Positions 1-6,142 are shown, counted from the stretch's first letter. The stretch is 6,509 nucleotides of DNA from Gammaproteobacteria bacterium (GCA_004357005.1 SMWH01000091.1:1-6509), one strand, 5' to 3'. The notes: a model not told the origin generated them from the sequence alone. Numbers and translations are program-made.

Positions 1-507
1 CGGCCAGTACGCATCCAGGGCGGTTGGATCATCCAGGTCCGGTTCGGCCTGCACCGCCAGTTCGTAAGCTTCGGCGTAGCTACCTTCGGCGATGAGCTGG
101 TCCAGTTGCGGTAGCAGTTCGGTCGAAGGATCGACGCTCGGTGTGTCGAAGCGTTGCCAGAAATACAGCGCGGCGGCGGTCACCAGGATCCCGGCGACGA
201 AACCAATGAAACCCGGATGAGATTTTGCGGGTTCCGGAGGCGCAGCCTTTGTTTTCTTGCCGCGTGTGGGAGTCCGGCGCACGCCTCCAGGCGTGACATC
301 GAAAGCCCACGCCAGCACCAGAGCGACGGGCAAGCCGAGGAAAAGGACGACAATGATTCCCCGGGTAAACCACTCGGGCAGCATGAGTTCCGGAACGACG
401 ACAGACGCAATTTCAATCAGCAACCACGCGATGGCCCCATAGGCGATCGCTACGCGGAACACGCGTCGGCGTCTTAGCTCAGACCAGAAATTTGCCAGTA
501 GTGTCAT
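1..507 (-). CDS. Membrane protein with shared three-helix N-terminal module, 3' end outside window (partial)
   Basis: The minus strand is open from an ATG at 507-505 to the window edge, giving 169 residues without a stop. The start (MTLLANFWSELRRRR) lines up with MSFFAELKRRN of the two larger paralogues in this window, which supports this start, although I see no clear Shine-Dalgarno sequence before it. Hydrophobic segments lie at about residues 18-39, 49-69 and 99-117. Between the second and third is a basic stretch (GVRRTPTRGKKTK), so the N-terminus and this loop should be cytoplasmic and the C-terminal part periplasmic. Residues 130-166 look like a TPR-type helix pair (LLPQLDQLIAEGSYAEAYEL). 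Unlike its paralogues it shows no TolB-like beta domain straight after the third helix. The function of the full protein cannot be read because most of it is missing. The gene is reliable; its role is unknown. Confidence 0.85.
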   Translation of the reverse strand, partial: MTLLANFWSELRRRRVFRVAIAYGAIAWLLIEIASVVVPELMLPEWFTRGIIVVLFLGLPVALVLAWAFDVTPGGVRRTPTRGKKTKAAPPEPAKSHPGFIGFVAGILVTAAALYFWQRFDTPSVDPSTELLPQLDQLIAEGSYAEAYELAVQAEPDLDDPTALDAYWP

Positions 508-516
508 CAGAACAAA

Positions 517-529
517 GGGGTCAGAGCCC
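517..529. repeat. Imperfect short palindrome, REP-like fragment
   Basis: GGGGTCAGAGCCC is an imperfect inverted repeat with one mismatched pair and a one-base centre. It is followed by CGTTTTCC. It resembles the short GGGGTC..CCC elements scattered through gammaproteobacterial genomes, but that resemblance is from memory and was not searched. It sits 10 bases upstream of the start codon of the minus-strand gene ending at 507, so it would lie in that gene's leader. Confidence 0.45.
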
Positions 530-555
530 GTTTTCCACCTTGATTCATGATCTGT

Positions 556-622
556 CGCGTAAAATGCCGTTCCTACACATAACTACTGCCGAGGGAACCG
601 CGGTTGGAAAGCCGTTCCTACA
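556..622 (-). repeat. Two tandem REP-like elements
   Basis: The 12-mer GCCGTTCCTACA occurs exactly at 566-577 and 611-622, 45 bases apart. Read on the minus strand each copy begins TGTAGGAACGGC, close to the common gammaproteobacterial REP start TGTAGGAGCGGC. Copy one continues into a hairpin: CGGTT at 601-605 pairs with AGCCG at 610-614 around a GGAA loop, next to the perfect palindrome AACCGCGGTT at 596-605. The second copy (556-577) has a weaker stem. The TAG stop codon of the upstream minus-strand gene (618-620) lies inside the first repeat. This stretch occupies most of the gap between two minus-strand genes; I see no gene in it. Confidence 0.7.
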
Positions 623-2645
623 GACCGGTGAGTTCCCTGAAACGCGGGTGCTCGCGAAGATCGCGGAAGGCGGGTTCCAGCGCGGTTCGCCGGGGACCCG
701 GGCCACCGGGTTCGCGCAAATACAACTCGATCATGTCCAGGGCGCGGTCGGTTTCCCCGGCCAGTGCCAATCCACGGGCAACATCGGAGCGGTTGAGGCC
801 CATTCGAATCGCGTCGGGCACGGCGAATTCAATCGCGGCGTCGCAGGCGTGGATGGTTTCCCCGGTGAGACCCAGCCCACCGTTGACGATGCACAATGCC
901 CGGTAAACGATGGCGTTGTCCGGTTCATCCCTCAGCCGCGCTTCCAGTTGCGCGCGGGCCTGTTCGAATTCGGCGCGAGCGGATTGTTCGTCGCCGGCGT
1001 AAAGGTGGGTCAAGCCGCGCAACATCGGGGCCGGATACAGCCCGTTGCTGACGGTTTCCTCGAACTCGCCGAAGTCCGCGTGCTCGAGTGCTTGTTCGTA
1101 ATCCCCACTGGCCACGTAGGCCCACCATGTGTTCTGTACTGTAGTAACATCGAAAAGATTCGCGTTCTCCACGATATTCCGATACACATCGAGGCCGCTT
1201 CCTGTTTCCAGCGCGATATTTGCTTTTAAACCGATCGCATAACCATCGTTCGCCCGGATCTCCAATGACTCGTCGATGTACTGTCCGGCAGTTTCGTAAT
1301 CACCCAGCCGCATGTAGATCTCACCGACGGAAGCAACGATGAGGGCGTTGCGCGGGTCGCGATCATAGGCCATGAAGACGTGTTCCAAGGCCTCTTCGAA
1401 CTTCCCGGCGCGCCGTTGCGCCCAGGCCATCACGGCGTAAAGATCACCGTTGTTGGGCAGCTTTTCGGCGGCTCGCGACAGCGCCTCCAGGGCACGGTCG
1501 TAGTTACGGTGGCCCCAGTACCAGTAATAGCCCTCGGCGATGTCCAACTGCGCCAGATCCGGATCGATGGCCCGGCCTTTCTGAATGGCTTCCCAGGCCA
1601 GATCCCGGTTCTTCGGGTCCGAGTCCCGGAACCAATACTGGCTCATGTGCGCCCGGGCCAGTTCCGCCCAGGCCGCGGCGAATTCCGGATCACGTTTCAA
1701 CGCGAACTCGAGTTCCTTGAAGGCACGGTTCAGATCCTCGTAGCCCAGCACGTCGAGCTGATAGACAGCGCGTTTGTAGGACTCATAGGCCTGGAGGTCG
1801 TGGGTCAAGGGTTTTTCCAACCGGGCCTGTTCCTCGGGGCTCAGTTCGGTTTGGAGCGCGTTGGCGATGGCGCGGGCAATCTCGAGCTGGACCTGAAACA
1901 GGTTCTCGACGGTGAGTTCCCGATCGAAGATCTCCGCCCACAAGTGTTCATCGGTCTCGGCGTCGATCAACTGGGCGTTGATGCGCACGTATTTCCCTGA
2001 GCGTTGTACGCTGCCCTCCAGGATGTTGGCCACGTTCAGTTCCCGTGCGATTTCGGGGATCTTTTTCGTGGTATCCCGGTATTCCATCACCGAGGTGCGC
2101 GAGATAACCTTGAGGGACCCGATCTTGGCGAGCAGCGTCAGGAGATCGTCGTGGATGCCATCGGCGAAAAAGGCATCGTCTTCGTTTCTGCTGCGGGTGG
2201 TAAAGGGCAGGATCGCCACGGAACGATCGCGCTCCGAATCGTCCCGGACCATGGATTGCACCGCTTTCCCGCGCAACCCGGCCATGTCCCCGGCGCCCTC
2301 CGTGTCCATGTTCCGTTCAACGAAAACGAATACCACCACGCCGACCAACGCCGCGAGGGTGATGAAGTCCAGCCGCTTGCCCGTGTGGTGGGCGATGGAT
2401 TTGTCCGCGGCAATCGCGGATTCTCGCTTGATGCCCTCGGGGGTGAGTTCGTAGATCCAGGAAAAGATCATCGCCGGGATGAAACCCAGGGCGATGAACA
2501 GCACCATCACCTTGAGCACCCACTCCGGCGCGCCGAAGGTGGGCAACAGGATGTCCGCCGCCTGGATCAGCAGCCATGAGATGATCACGTAGGCCGCGGC
2601 CACGCGGAACACGTTGCGCCGGTGCAGTTCCGAGAAAAACGACAT
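618..2645 (-). CDS. TolB-like (COG5616) membrane protein with TPR tail, paralogue A
   Basis: The predicted protein has 675 residues. Hydrophobic helices lie at about 15-36, 44-65 and 95-110; a basic N-terminus (HRRNVFR) and the loop TPEGIKRES suggest those parts are cytoplasmic, leaving the rest in the periplasm. Residues 142-262 form a TolB/FlgO-like domain of the COG5616 type, with SVAILPF, FFADGIHDDLL, ILEGSVQRSG, VRINAQLID and HLWAEIFDREL. From about 285 onward TPR-like helix pairs follow, clearest at 304-470, and continue weakly to the end. Such proteins are thought to act as scaffolds or sensors; no enzymatic motif is visible. I chose ATG at 2645 over TTG at 2651 because MSFFSEL matches the paralogue start at 3925; a GAGG lies 10 bases upstream. 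It follows a LytTR regulator gene on the same strand after 101 bases, so regulation by that protein is plausible. The exact function is unknown. Confidence 0.9.
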   Translation of the reverse strand: MSFFSELHRRNVFRVAAAYVIISWLLIQAADILLPTFGAPEWVLKVMVLFIALGFIPAMIFSWIYELTPEGIKRESAIAADKSIAHHTGKRLDFITLAALVGVVVFVFVERNMDTEGAGDMAGLRGKAVQSMVRDDSERDRSVAILPFTTRSRNEDDAFFADGIHDDLLTLLAKIGSLKVISRTSVMEYRDTTKKIPEIARELNVANILEGSVQRSGKYVRINAQLIDAETDEHLWAEIFDRELTVENLFQVQLEIARAIANALQTELSPEEQARLEKPLTHDLQAYESYKRAVYQLDVLGYEDLNRAFKELEFALKRDPEFAAAWAELARAHMSQYWFRDSDPKNRDLAWEAIQKGRAIDPDLAQLDIAEGYYWYWGHRNYDRALEALSRAAEKLPNNGDLYAVMAWAQRRAGKFEEALEHVFMAYDRDPRNALIVASVGEIYMRLGDYETAGQYIDESLEIRANDGYAIGLKANIALETGSGLDVYRNIVENANLFDVTTVQNTWWAYVASGDYEQALEHADFGEFEETVSNGLYPAPMLRGLTHLYAGDEQSARAEFEQARAQLEARLRDEPDNAIVYRALCIVNGGLGLTGETIHACDAAIEFAVPDAIRMGLNRSDVARGLALAGETDRALDMIELYLREPGGPGPRRTALEPAFRDLREHPRFRELTGL
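2428..2462 (-). repeat. 35-base stretch identical to 4108-4142 in opposite orientation
   Basis: This part of paralogue A, read on the minus strand, is identical over 35 bases to 4108-4142 of paralogue B on the plus strand. It encodes the loop after the second membrane helix (SWIYELTPEGIK). The protein similarity extends well beyond it in both directions. It reflects shared ancestry or recent gene conversion rather than a mobile element. Confidence 0.9.
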
Positions 2646-2668
2646 GGGCAATCAGCCTCTAAGCCAAA

Positions 2669-2712
2669 AAAACCGGGGCCACAAAACCGGGGACAGTATA
2701 CGGATTTCCCGG
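2669..2712. repeat. Short direct repeats and REP-like remnant upstream of paralogue A
   Basis: AAAACCGGGG is repeated exactly at 2669-2678 and 2683-2692. The second copy runs into GGGGACAGTATAC (2689-2701), which resembles the arm GGGGACAGCACAC of the large inverted repeat at 6143-6187. CCGGG at 2687-2691 can pair with CCCGG at 2708-2712. On the minus strand this is the leader of paralogue A and includes a run of seven T residues (2672-2666). It may be a decayed repeat; a weak terminator after the LytTR gene is possible but poorly supported. Confidence 0.4.
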
Positions 2713-2746
2713 CGGTGCCTCGCCGCGTTGGAGAGACTGTCAGCGC

Positions 2747-3097
2747 TCATTCGTCGCCGTAGGCGGCCCACAGATCCGCCAAATGGGTCCGGCCGATGGG
2801 CAGGATGCGGTTGACCGGGGGCTCGAGCTTTACTTCCCAGTCACGGCCCGTCGCGCGCCGCCGCACTTCCGCTACGCGATCGACGTTGACGGCGTAGGAG
2901 CGGTGTACCAGCACGAACAGCCCCGGGGGAAAGCGGCGGACCAGTTCCCCCAGTGAGCGGACATCCCGGAGACGCCGGCTGCCCCGGGTGCGGACTTCGG
3001 TCTCGTCGCCGATGGCCTCGAGAAAAAAGACCTCTTCGGGTTCCAGCGGAATGCGGCTGTCCGGCAGATGAATCAGGACCCGGGTGGTAGCTGTCAT
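2747..3097 (-). CDS. Stand-alone LytTR-family DNA-binding transcriptional regulator
   Basis: The predicted protein has 116 residues and is almost entirely one LytTR domain (about residues 6-113). Recognisable family elements are the strand VFFLEAIGDETEV (23-35), the signature HRSYAVN (65-71) and ILPIGR (98-103), which corresponds to the usual I-P-V-S-R turn. There is no receiver domain, so it is not a classical two-component response regulator, and no membrane segment. LytTR domains bind DNA through direct repeats about two helical turns apart, and four such repeats lie just upstream of this gene, so autoregulation is likely. I chose the ATG at 3097 because an upstream extension to 3280 would only translate the repeat array into sequence unlike the family. 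No good Shine-Dalgarno sequence is visible. The TolB-like paralogue A follows on the same strand and could be a target. Confidence 0.88.
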   Translation of the reverse strand: MTATTRVLIHLPDSRIPLEPEEVFFLEAIGDETEVRTRGSRRLRDVRSLGELVRRFPPGLFVLVHRSYAVNVDRVAEVRRRATGRDWEVKLEPPVNRILPIGRTHLADLWAAYGDE

Positions 3098-3112
3098 TTG
3101 GCAGATAATGCC

Positions 3113-3183
3113 ATGAACTGTCCATATAGGGAATGAACGGGTCCCCAGGGGGTATGAACTGTCCTCCCAGGGAATGAACGGGC
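3113..3183 (-). promoter_or_regulatory. Array of four LytTR-type binding repeats
   Basis: Four 9-base direct repeats lie at 3113-3121, 3134-3142, 3154-3162 and 3175-3183, starting 21, 20 and 21 bases apart. On the minus strand they read ACAGTTCAT, CCCGTTCAT, ACAGTTCAT and CCCGTTCAT. The known LytTR consensus is [TA][AC][CA]GTTN[AG][TC] in direct repeats separated by 12-13 bases. ACAGTTCAT fits it fully and CCCGTTCAT fails only at the first base. The array forms two 41-base units. It starts 16 bases before the LytTR start codon and lies upstream of the divergent toxin-antitoxin promoter. Binding is inferred. Confidence 0.75.
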
Positions 3184-3237
3184 ACCGGGCCGGGTTTGTC
3201 GCGGCGCTTTCCTGCGCCAAGAGTAGAATTTTTCCCA

Positions 3238-3266
3238 TTGATAACAATGACTTATCAACGTATATA
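3238..3266 (+). promoter_or_regulatory. Sigma-70-like promoter of the toxin-antitoxin pair
   Basis: TTGATA at 3238-3243 and TATATA at 3261-3266 are separated by exactly 17 bases, a good fit to -35 and -10 hexamers. The segment is AT-rich compared with the flanking coding DNA. Transcription would start around 3273, leaving a leader of about 20 bases with GAGGGG at 3282-3287 placed five bases before the antitoxin ATG at 3293. The promoter is predicted from sequence only. Confidence 0.65.
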
Positions 3267-3285
3267 CAAATGTACCTCATTGAGG
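3238..3285. promoter_or_regulatory. Palindromes overlapping the promoter, probable operator
   Basis: A perfect inverted repeat TTGATAA-N7-TTATCAA covers 3238-3258, including the -35 hexamer. It is followed by the perfect palindrome GTATATAC (3260-3267) over the -10 region and by CCTCATTGAGG (3275-3285), which overlaps the Shine-Dalgarno sequence. MazE/AbrB antitoxins normally repress their own operons by binding palindromes at such positions, so these are the natural candidate operators. Which of the three is used cannot be read from sequence. Confidence 0.55.
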
Positions 3286-3292
3286 GGCGGTC

Positions 3293-3534
3293 ATGCAGAC
3301 GAGGATCCAGAAATGGGGAACAGCCTGGGGTTGAGAATTCCCCAGTCCTGCGCCACTGAGGCCGGTGTGGAGGCGGGTTCCGTGGTGGATGTGGCAGTGG
3401 AGAACGGCGACCTGGTCGTGAAACTAAGCCGGCCGCGTCGCTATCGGCTTGATGAACTCTTGGACGGGGTCAGTGCCGAGAACATTCACGGGGAGGTCGA
3501 GACCGGCGATGGACAAGGCGGCGAGGTCTGGTAG
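3293..3534 (+). pseudogene. mazE-like: MazE/AbrB-family antitoxin gene with a one-base frameshift
   Basis: From ATG 3293, well placed after GAGGGG at 3282-3287, translation gives MQTRIQKWG and then shifts out of frame, stopping at TGA 3332-3334. The next frame over continues the family sequence without a break: GNSLGLRIPQS, VEAGSVVDVAVENGDLVVKL, then the toxin-binding type tail RYRLDELLDG...HGEV...GEVW, ending at TAG 3532-3534. Adding one G to the run at 3315-3318 would restore an 80-residue protein, close to the roughly 80 residues usual for MazE. The change is therefore a one-base loss in a G run, either real or a sequencing error. If real, ATG 3313, preceded by GAGG at 3301-3304, could still make a 73-residue protein lacking the first strand of the DNA-binding fold but keeping the toxin-binding tail. 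The gene overlaps the toxin start by one base. Confidence 0.8.
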
Positions 3535-3878
3535 TGGCGGTTGCCTGGGTCGCCGAGCGCGGCGATATCGTGTGGCTGCATTTCAACCCGCACGCGAACC
3601 ACGAACAACGCGGGCGGCGCCCGGCGCTGGTGATCTCCCCGAGCGCTTATAACCGCAAAGTCGGACTGGCACTGTTTTGTCCCATCACTTCTGTCGTCAA
3701 AGGCTATCCCTTTGAAGTCGAGCTTCCGGAAGAGGTGGAAGCCGATGGCGCCGTGCTGGCCGATCAGATCAGGAACCTGGACTGGCGGGCGCGCAACGCC
3801 GAGCGCTGGTGCACCGCGCCCGCGGATGTCGTTGAAGAAACCACCGCGCGTATCCTCGCCCTGGTGAACCCGGACTGA
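3534..3878 (+). CDS. mazF-like: MazF/PemK-family endoribonuclease toxin
   Basis: The predicted protein has 114 residues, the usual size for this family. MazF toxins cut RNA at short sequence motifs and are held inactive by the partner antitoxin. It aligns without gaps to E. coli MazF over roughly the first 60 residues as I recall that sequence: RGDIVW (9-14), HEQRGRRPALVISP (23-36), YN (39-40), PITS (50-53), KGYPFEVEL (56-64), and then DGAVLADQIRNLDWRAR (71-87). The functionally important E24, R29 and T52 are all present, so it looks catalytically competent. Translation begins at GTG 3534, overlapping the antitoxin stop (TAGTG) and preceded by GCGAGG at 3521-3526, an arrangement that favours translational coupling. 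The next gene starts 46 bases later on the same strand. An active toxin beside a frameshifted antitoxin is unexpected. Confidence 0.93.
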   Translation: MAVAWVAERGDIVWLHFNPHANHEQRGRRPALVISPSAYNRKVGLALFCPITSVVKGYPFEVELPEEVEADGAVLADQIRNLDWRARNAERWCTAPADVVEETTARILALVNPD

Positions 3879-3924
3879 CCGGACCCGGTGCTAAGATGTG
3901 CGCGGTCCAAACGCAGGATGACGC

Positions 3925-6141
3925 ATGTCGTTCTTCGCTGAACTGAAACGCCGCAATGTCGTCCGGGTAGCAGCAGCCTACCTGGTCATTTCGTGGCTGC
4001 TGCTGCAGGTTTCCGACGTCCTGTTCGAGGCCCTGGCCGTGCCGGAGTGGGCCACCAAGCTGCTGATCGCCTTCCTGATCCTGGGGCTTCTCCCGGCGCT
4101 TGTCTTCTCCTGGATCTACGAACTCACCCCCGAGGGCATCAAACGCGAGTCCGAGGTCGCGCGGGATGGTTCCATCACCCAGCACACGGCACGCAAATTG
4201 GATTACCTGACCCTGGGCGCGCTGGTCGTGGTGACCGCGCTTTTTTTCGCCGACAAATTTATCGGCATCGGCAAGGCTCCGACCGAACCCGTGGCACAGA
4301 CCGTCACGGAAACCGGCAATCCTTCTGTGGCCGTATTGCCTTTCGTGAACATGTCCGGCAATAAAGAAAATGAGTATTTCTCCGACGGTCTGACCGAAAC
4401 CCTGCTGCACATGCTGGCCCAGGTACCGAACCTGAAGGTGGCCGCGCGCACATCGTCGTTCGCCTTCAAGGGCAAGGACGTGGATATCCGGGAGATCGCC
4501 GCGCAACTGGGGGTAACCGCCGTGCTCGAAGGCAGTGTGCAACGTTCTGGGGACCGCGTACGCATCACCGCGCAGCTCATTGACTCAATCGACGGCACAC
4601 ACCTGTGGTCGGATAGCTTTGACCGCACCCTGGACGACATCTTCGCCATCCAGGACGAAATCGCCACCAAGGTGGTCAGCGCGTTGTCCGCAACTCTGCT
4701 GATTGAGCAACCCGATGCTCTCATCGGCGTGGCGACACAAGACCTGAGTGCCTATGACCTGTATCTGCAAGGCCTTACCCAAAACGCCATATTTTCCTAC
4801 GGTTCCCTGTCGGAAGCCGAGGGCTTGTTCAAGGATGCCCTGGCCCAGGATCCGGGGTTCCTCGACGCCAAGCTGGCGCTCGCACGCACCTATCTCAACC
4901 AGGTAAACACCGGTGCCATTGAAGATGAAAAAGGTTGGAGCAGGGCGGAAGCATTGGCCGGGCAGGTGCTTGCCGATCGCCCGGACGATCTCACCGCCGG
5001 GGGCATCCTTCTGCTCATCGAGGGTCAGCGAGCGGTCGAGGGGGGTGATCTCGCAGCGTTCCTGGGCATGAGCGAGCCGCTCAAGGACCTCGTGGCGAAG
5101 CTGCCCAACGAGCCCATGTTCCGGGGATGGCTGGCCCGGTTGCTGGGTTTCCAGGGTGACACGGAAGGGGCGATCGCCGTAATCAGGGGCACGCTGGAGA
5201 TCGATCCGCTGAATGCACGAGCACACGAGACCCTGGCCGATGTATTAAGCGGTGATGATCAGTTCGAGGAAGCCGAAGAAGTCCTCCACCGTGCCCTGGA
5301 ACTGGCCCCGGACAATCCGAATATTTACACTCGTCTAGGGGGGGTTCTACGGCGACAAGGACGGCTGGCGGAAGGCATAGACTGGAACATCCAGGCGTCG
5401 AATGTCGATCCCAAGGATCATGAACTGCCTTCGAAAATTGCCCAGCGGCTGTATTACATCGGGTTGCCCGAAGAGGCCGACGAGTTCCGTCGGCGGGCGG
5501 AGGCGATTGCTCCAACGGAGGGCCTGGTCCGGTCGCTGCAACCACTCAGGGCCTGGGCCGGGGGGGATGAACAACAGGCGCTGGAACTGGCCCGTGGGTT
5601 GATCGAGGACGACATCGACGAACGGCAGGGCGGGTGGTCCAGTACGATGAAACTCTATCTCAACCTGATGGGCGACCAGGGGCATTATCAGGAAGCCGTG
5701 GATTTTGTTGAAAGCGCTTACCCGGGTACCACCGCATACGATCAACCCCCGTCATCGAGCAAATCCCTCAATGCGCGCTGGCTTCTCCTGCCGACGTTCA
5801 GCATGCTGTCTGAAGATGACTCGGACGCTATCGCCAAGACCAATGCGCTGTTTGCCATGATGGATGCGGCCGGATTCGACTGGCGCAGCGATCCGGGCAT
5901 CGTCATGTGGGAGGCCTATTTTTCCGGGGATGCCGAGGGAGCGCGGAAGGCGGCCCTCGAGCATCTGGACCAGGGTGTGGCCCGGAATCTGGATTGGCGA
6001 TTGGAGTACACCCACCCGGCGATGGTGGATCTGATTGCTGACCCCGCGATCCGTTCCAAACTCAACGAATACCAGCGCGAAGAAGTCCGCCTGCGGGAAG
6101 AAGTCCGGGAAATGCTGGCCGAACGCGCCAACCGCACCTGA
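3925..6141 (+). CDS. TolB-like (COG5616) membrane protein with TPR tail, paralogue B
   Basis: The predicted protein has 738 residues. ATG 3925 is preceded by AGGA at 3915-3918 with a spacing of six bases. Hydrophobic helices lie at about 15-36, 45-65 and 94-110, with basic cytoplasmic-type segments LKRRN and TPEGIKRES as in paralogue A, so residues after 110 are probably periplasmic. A TolB/FlgO-like domain spans about 134-255: SVAVLPFVNMSG, YFSDGLTETLL, VLEGSVQRSG, VRITAQLID, HLWSDSFDR. TPR-like helix pairs follow from about 275, clearest at 411-495. The protein ends in a charged helix (EEVRLREEVREML) that may form a coiled coil. No catalytic motif is seen; a sensor or scaffold role is the family-level guess. 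It starts 46 bases after the toxin gene with no evident promoter between them, so co-transcription with the toxin-antitoxin genes is possible. Confidence 0.92.
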   Translation: MSFFAELKRRNVVRVAAAYLVISWLLLQVSDVLFEALAVPEWATKLLIAFLILGLLPALVFSWIYELTPEGIKRESEVARDGSITQHTARKLDYLTLGALVVVTALFFADKFIGIGKAPTEPVAQTVTETGNPSVAVLPFVNMSGNKENEYFSDGLTETLLHMLAQVPNLKVAARTSSFAFKGKDVDIREIAAQLGVTAVLEGSVQRSGDRVRITAQLIDSIDGTHLWSDSFDRTLDDIFAIQDEIATKVVSALSATLLIEQPDALIGVATQDLSAYDLYLQGLTQNAIFSYGSLSEAEGLFKDALAQDPGFLDAKLALARTYLNQVNTGAIEDEKGWSRAEALAGQVLADRPDDLTAGGILLLIEGQRAVEGGDLAAFLGMSEPLKDLVAKLPNEPMFRGWLARLLGFQGDTEGAIAVIRGTLEIDPLNARAHETLADVLSGDDQFEEAEEVLHRALELAPDNPNIYTRLGGVLRRQGRLAEGIDWNIQASNVDPKDHELPSKIAQRLYYIGLPEEADEFRRRAEAIAPTEGLVRSLQPLRAWAGGDEQQALELARGLIEDDIDERQGGWSSTMKLYLNLMGDQGHYQEAVDFVESAYPGTTAYDQPPSSSKSLNARWLLLPTFSMLSEDDSDAIAKTNALFAMMDAAGFDWRSDPGIVMWEAYFSGDAEGARKAALEHLDQGVARNLDWRLEYTHPAMVDLIADPAIRSKLNEYQREEVRLREEVREMLAERANRT
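4108..4142 (+). repeat. 35-base stretch identical to 2428-2462 in opposite orientation
   Basis: This is the plus-strand partner of the identical segment in paralogue A. The two copies lie in inverted orientation about 1.65 kb apart and flank the LytTR gene and the toxin-antitoxin genes, so recombination between them could invert that segment. No sign of such an event can be read here. Confidence 0.9.
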
Positions 6142-6142
6142 C

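Noticed and set aside
492..1229. Long plus-strand open frame of 245 codons, and similar ones at 1380-2000 and 2004-2579
   Set aside because: They are antisense to paralogue A, whose protein has clear domains throughout; their products are low-complexity and unlike any family I know.
2664..2725. Rho-independent terminator between the LytTR gene and paralogue A
   Set aside because: There is a run of seven Ts on the minus strand and several short GC stems, but no single stable stem directly abuts the T run.
3098..3130. Specific -10/-35 boxes for the LytTR gene
   Set aside because: CATTAT and TATATG both occur on the minus strand, but neither has a recognisable -35 at the right distance, so the promoter cannot be placed.
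3203..3218. GGCGC/GCGCC hairpin as a terminator
   Set aside because: The stem has only five pairs and the nearest T run is about ten bases away, so it is not a convincing terminator.
3098..3280. N-terminal extension of the LytTR protein to 177 residues
   Set aside because: The extra residues come from translating the direct-repeat array and have no family resemblance; the LytTR domain is complete from the ATG at 3097.
3196..3292. Upstream extension of the antitoxin frame from 3196
   Set aside because: It would run through the promoter and palindromes, and the true family N-terminus (MQTRIQKWG) begins at 3293 in another frame.
3769..4542. Minus-strand open frame of 257 codons, and others at 4585-5226 and 5347-5745
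   Set aside because: They lie opposite the well-supported toxin and paralogue B genes and read as antisense shadows of GC-rich codons.
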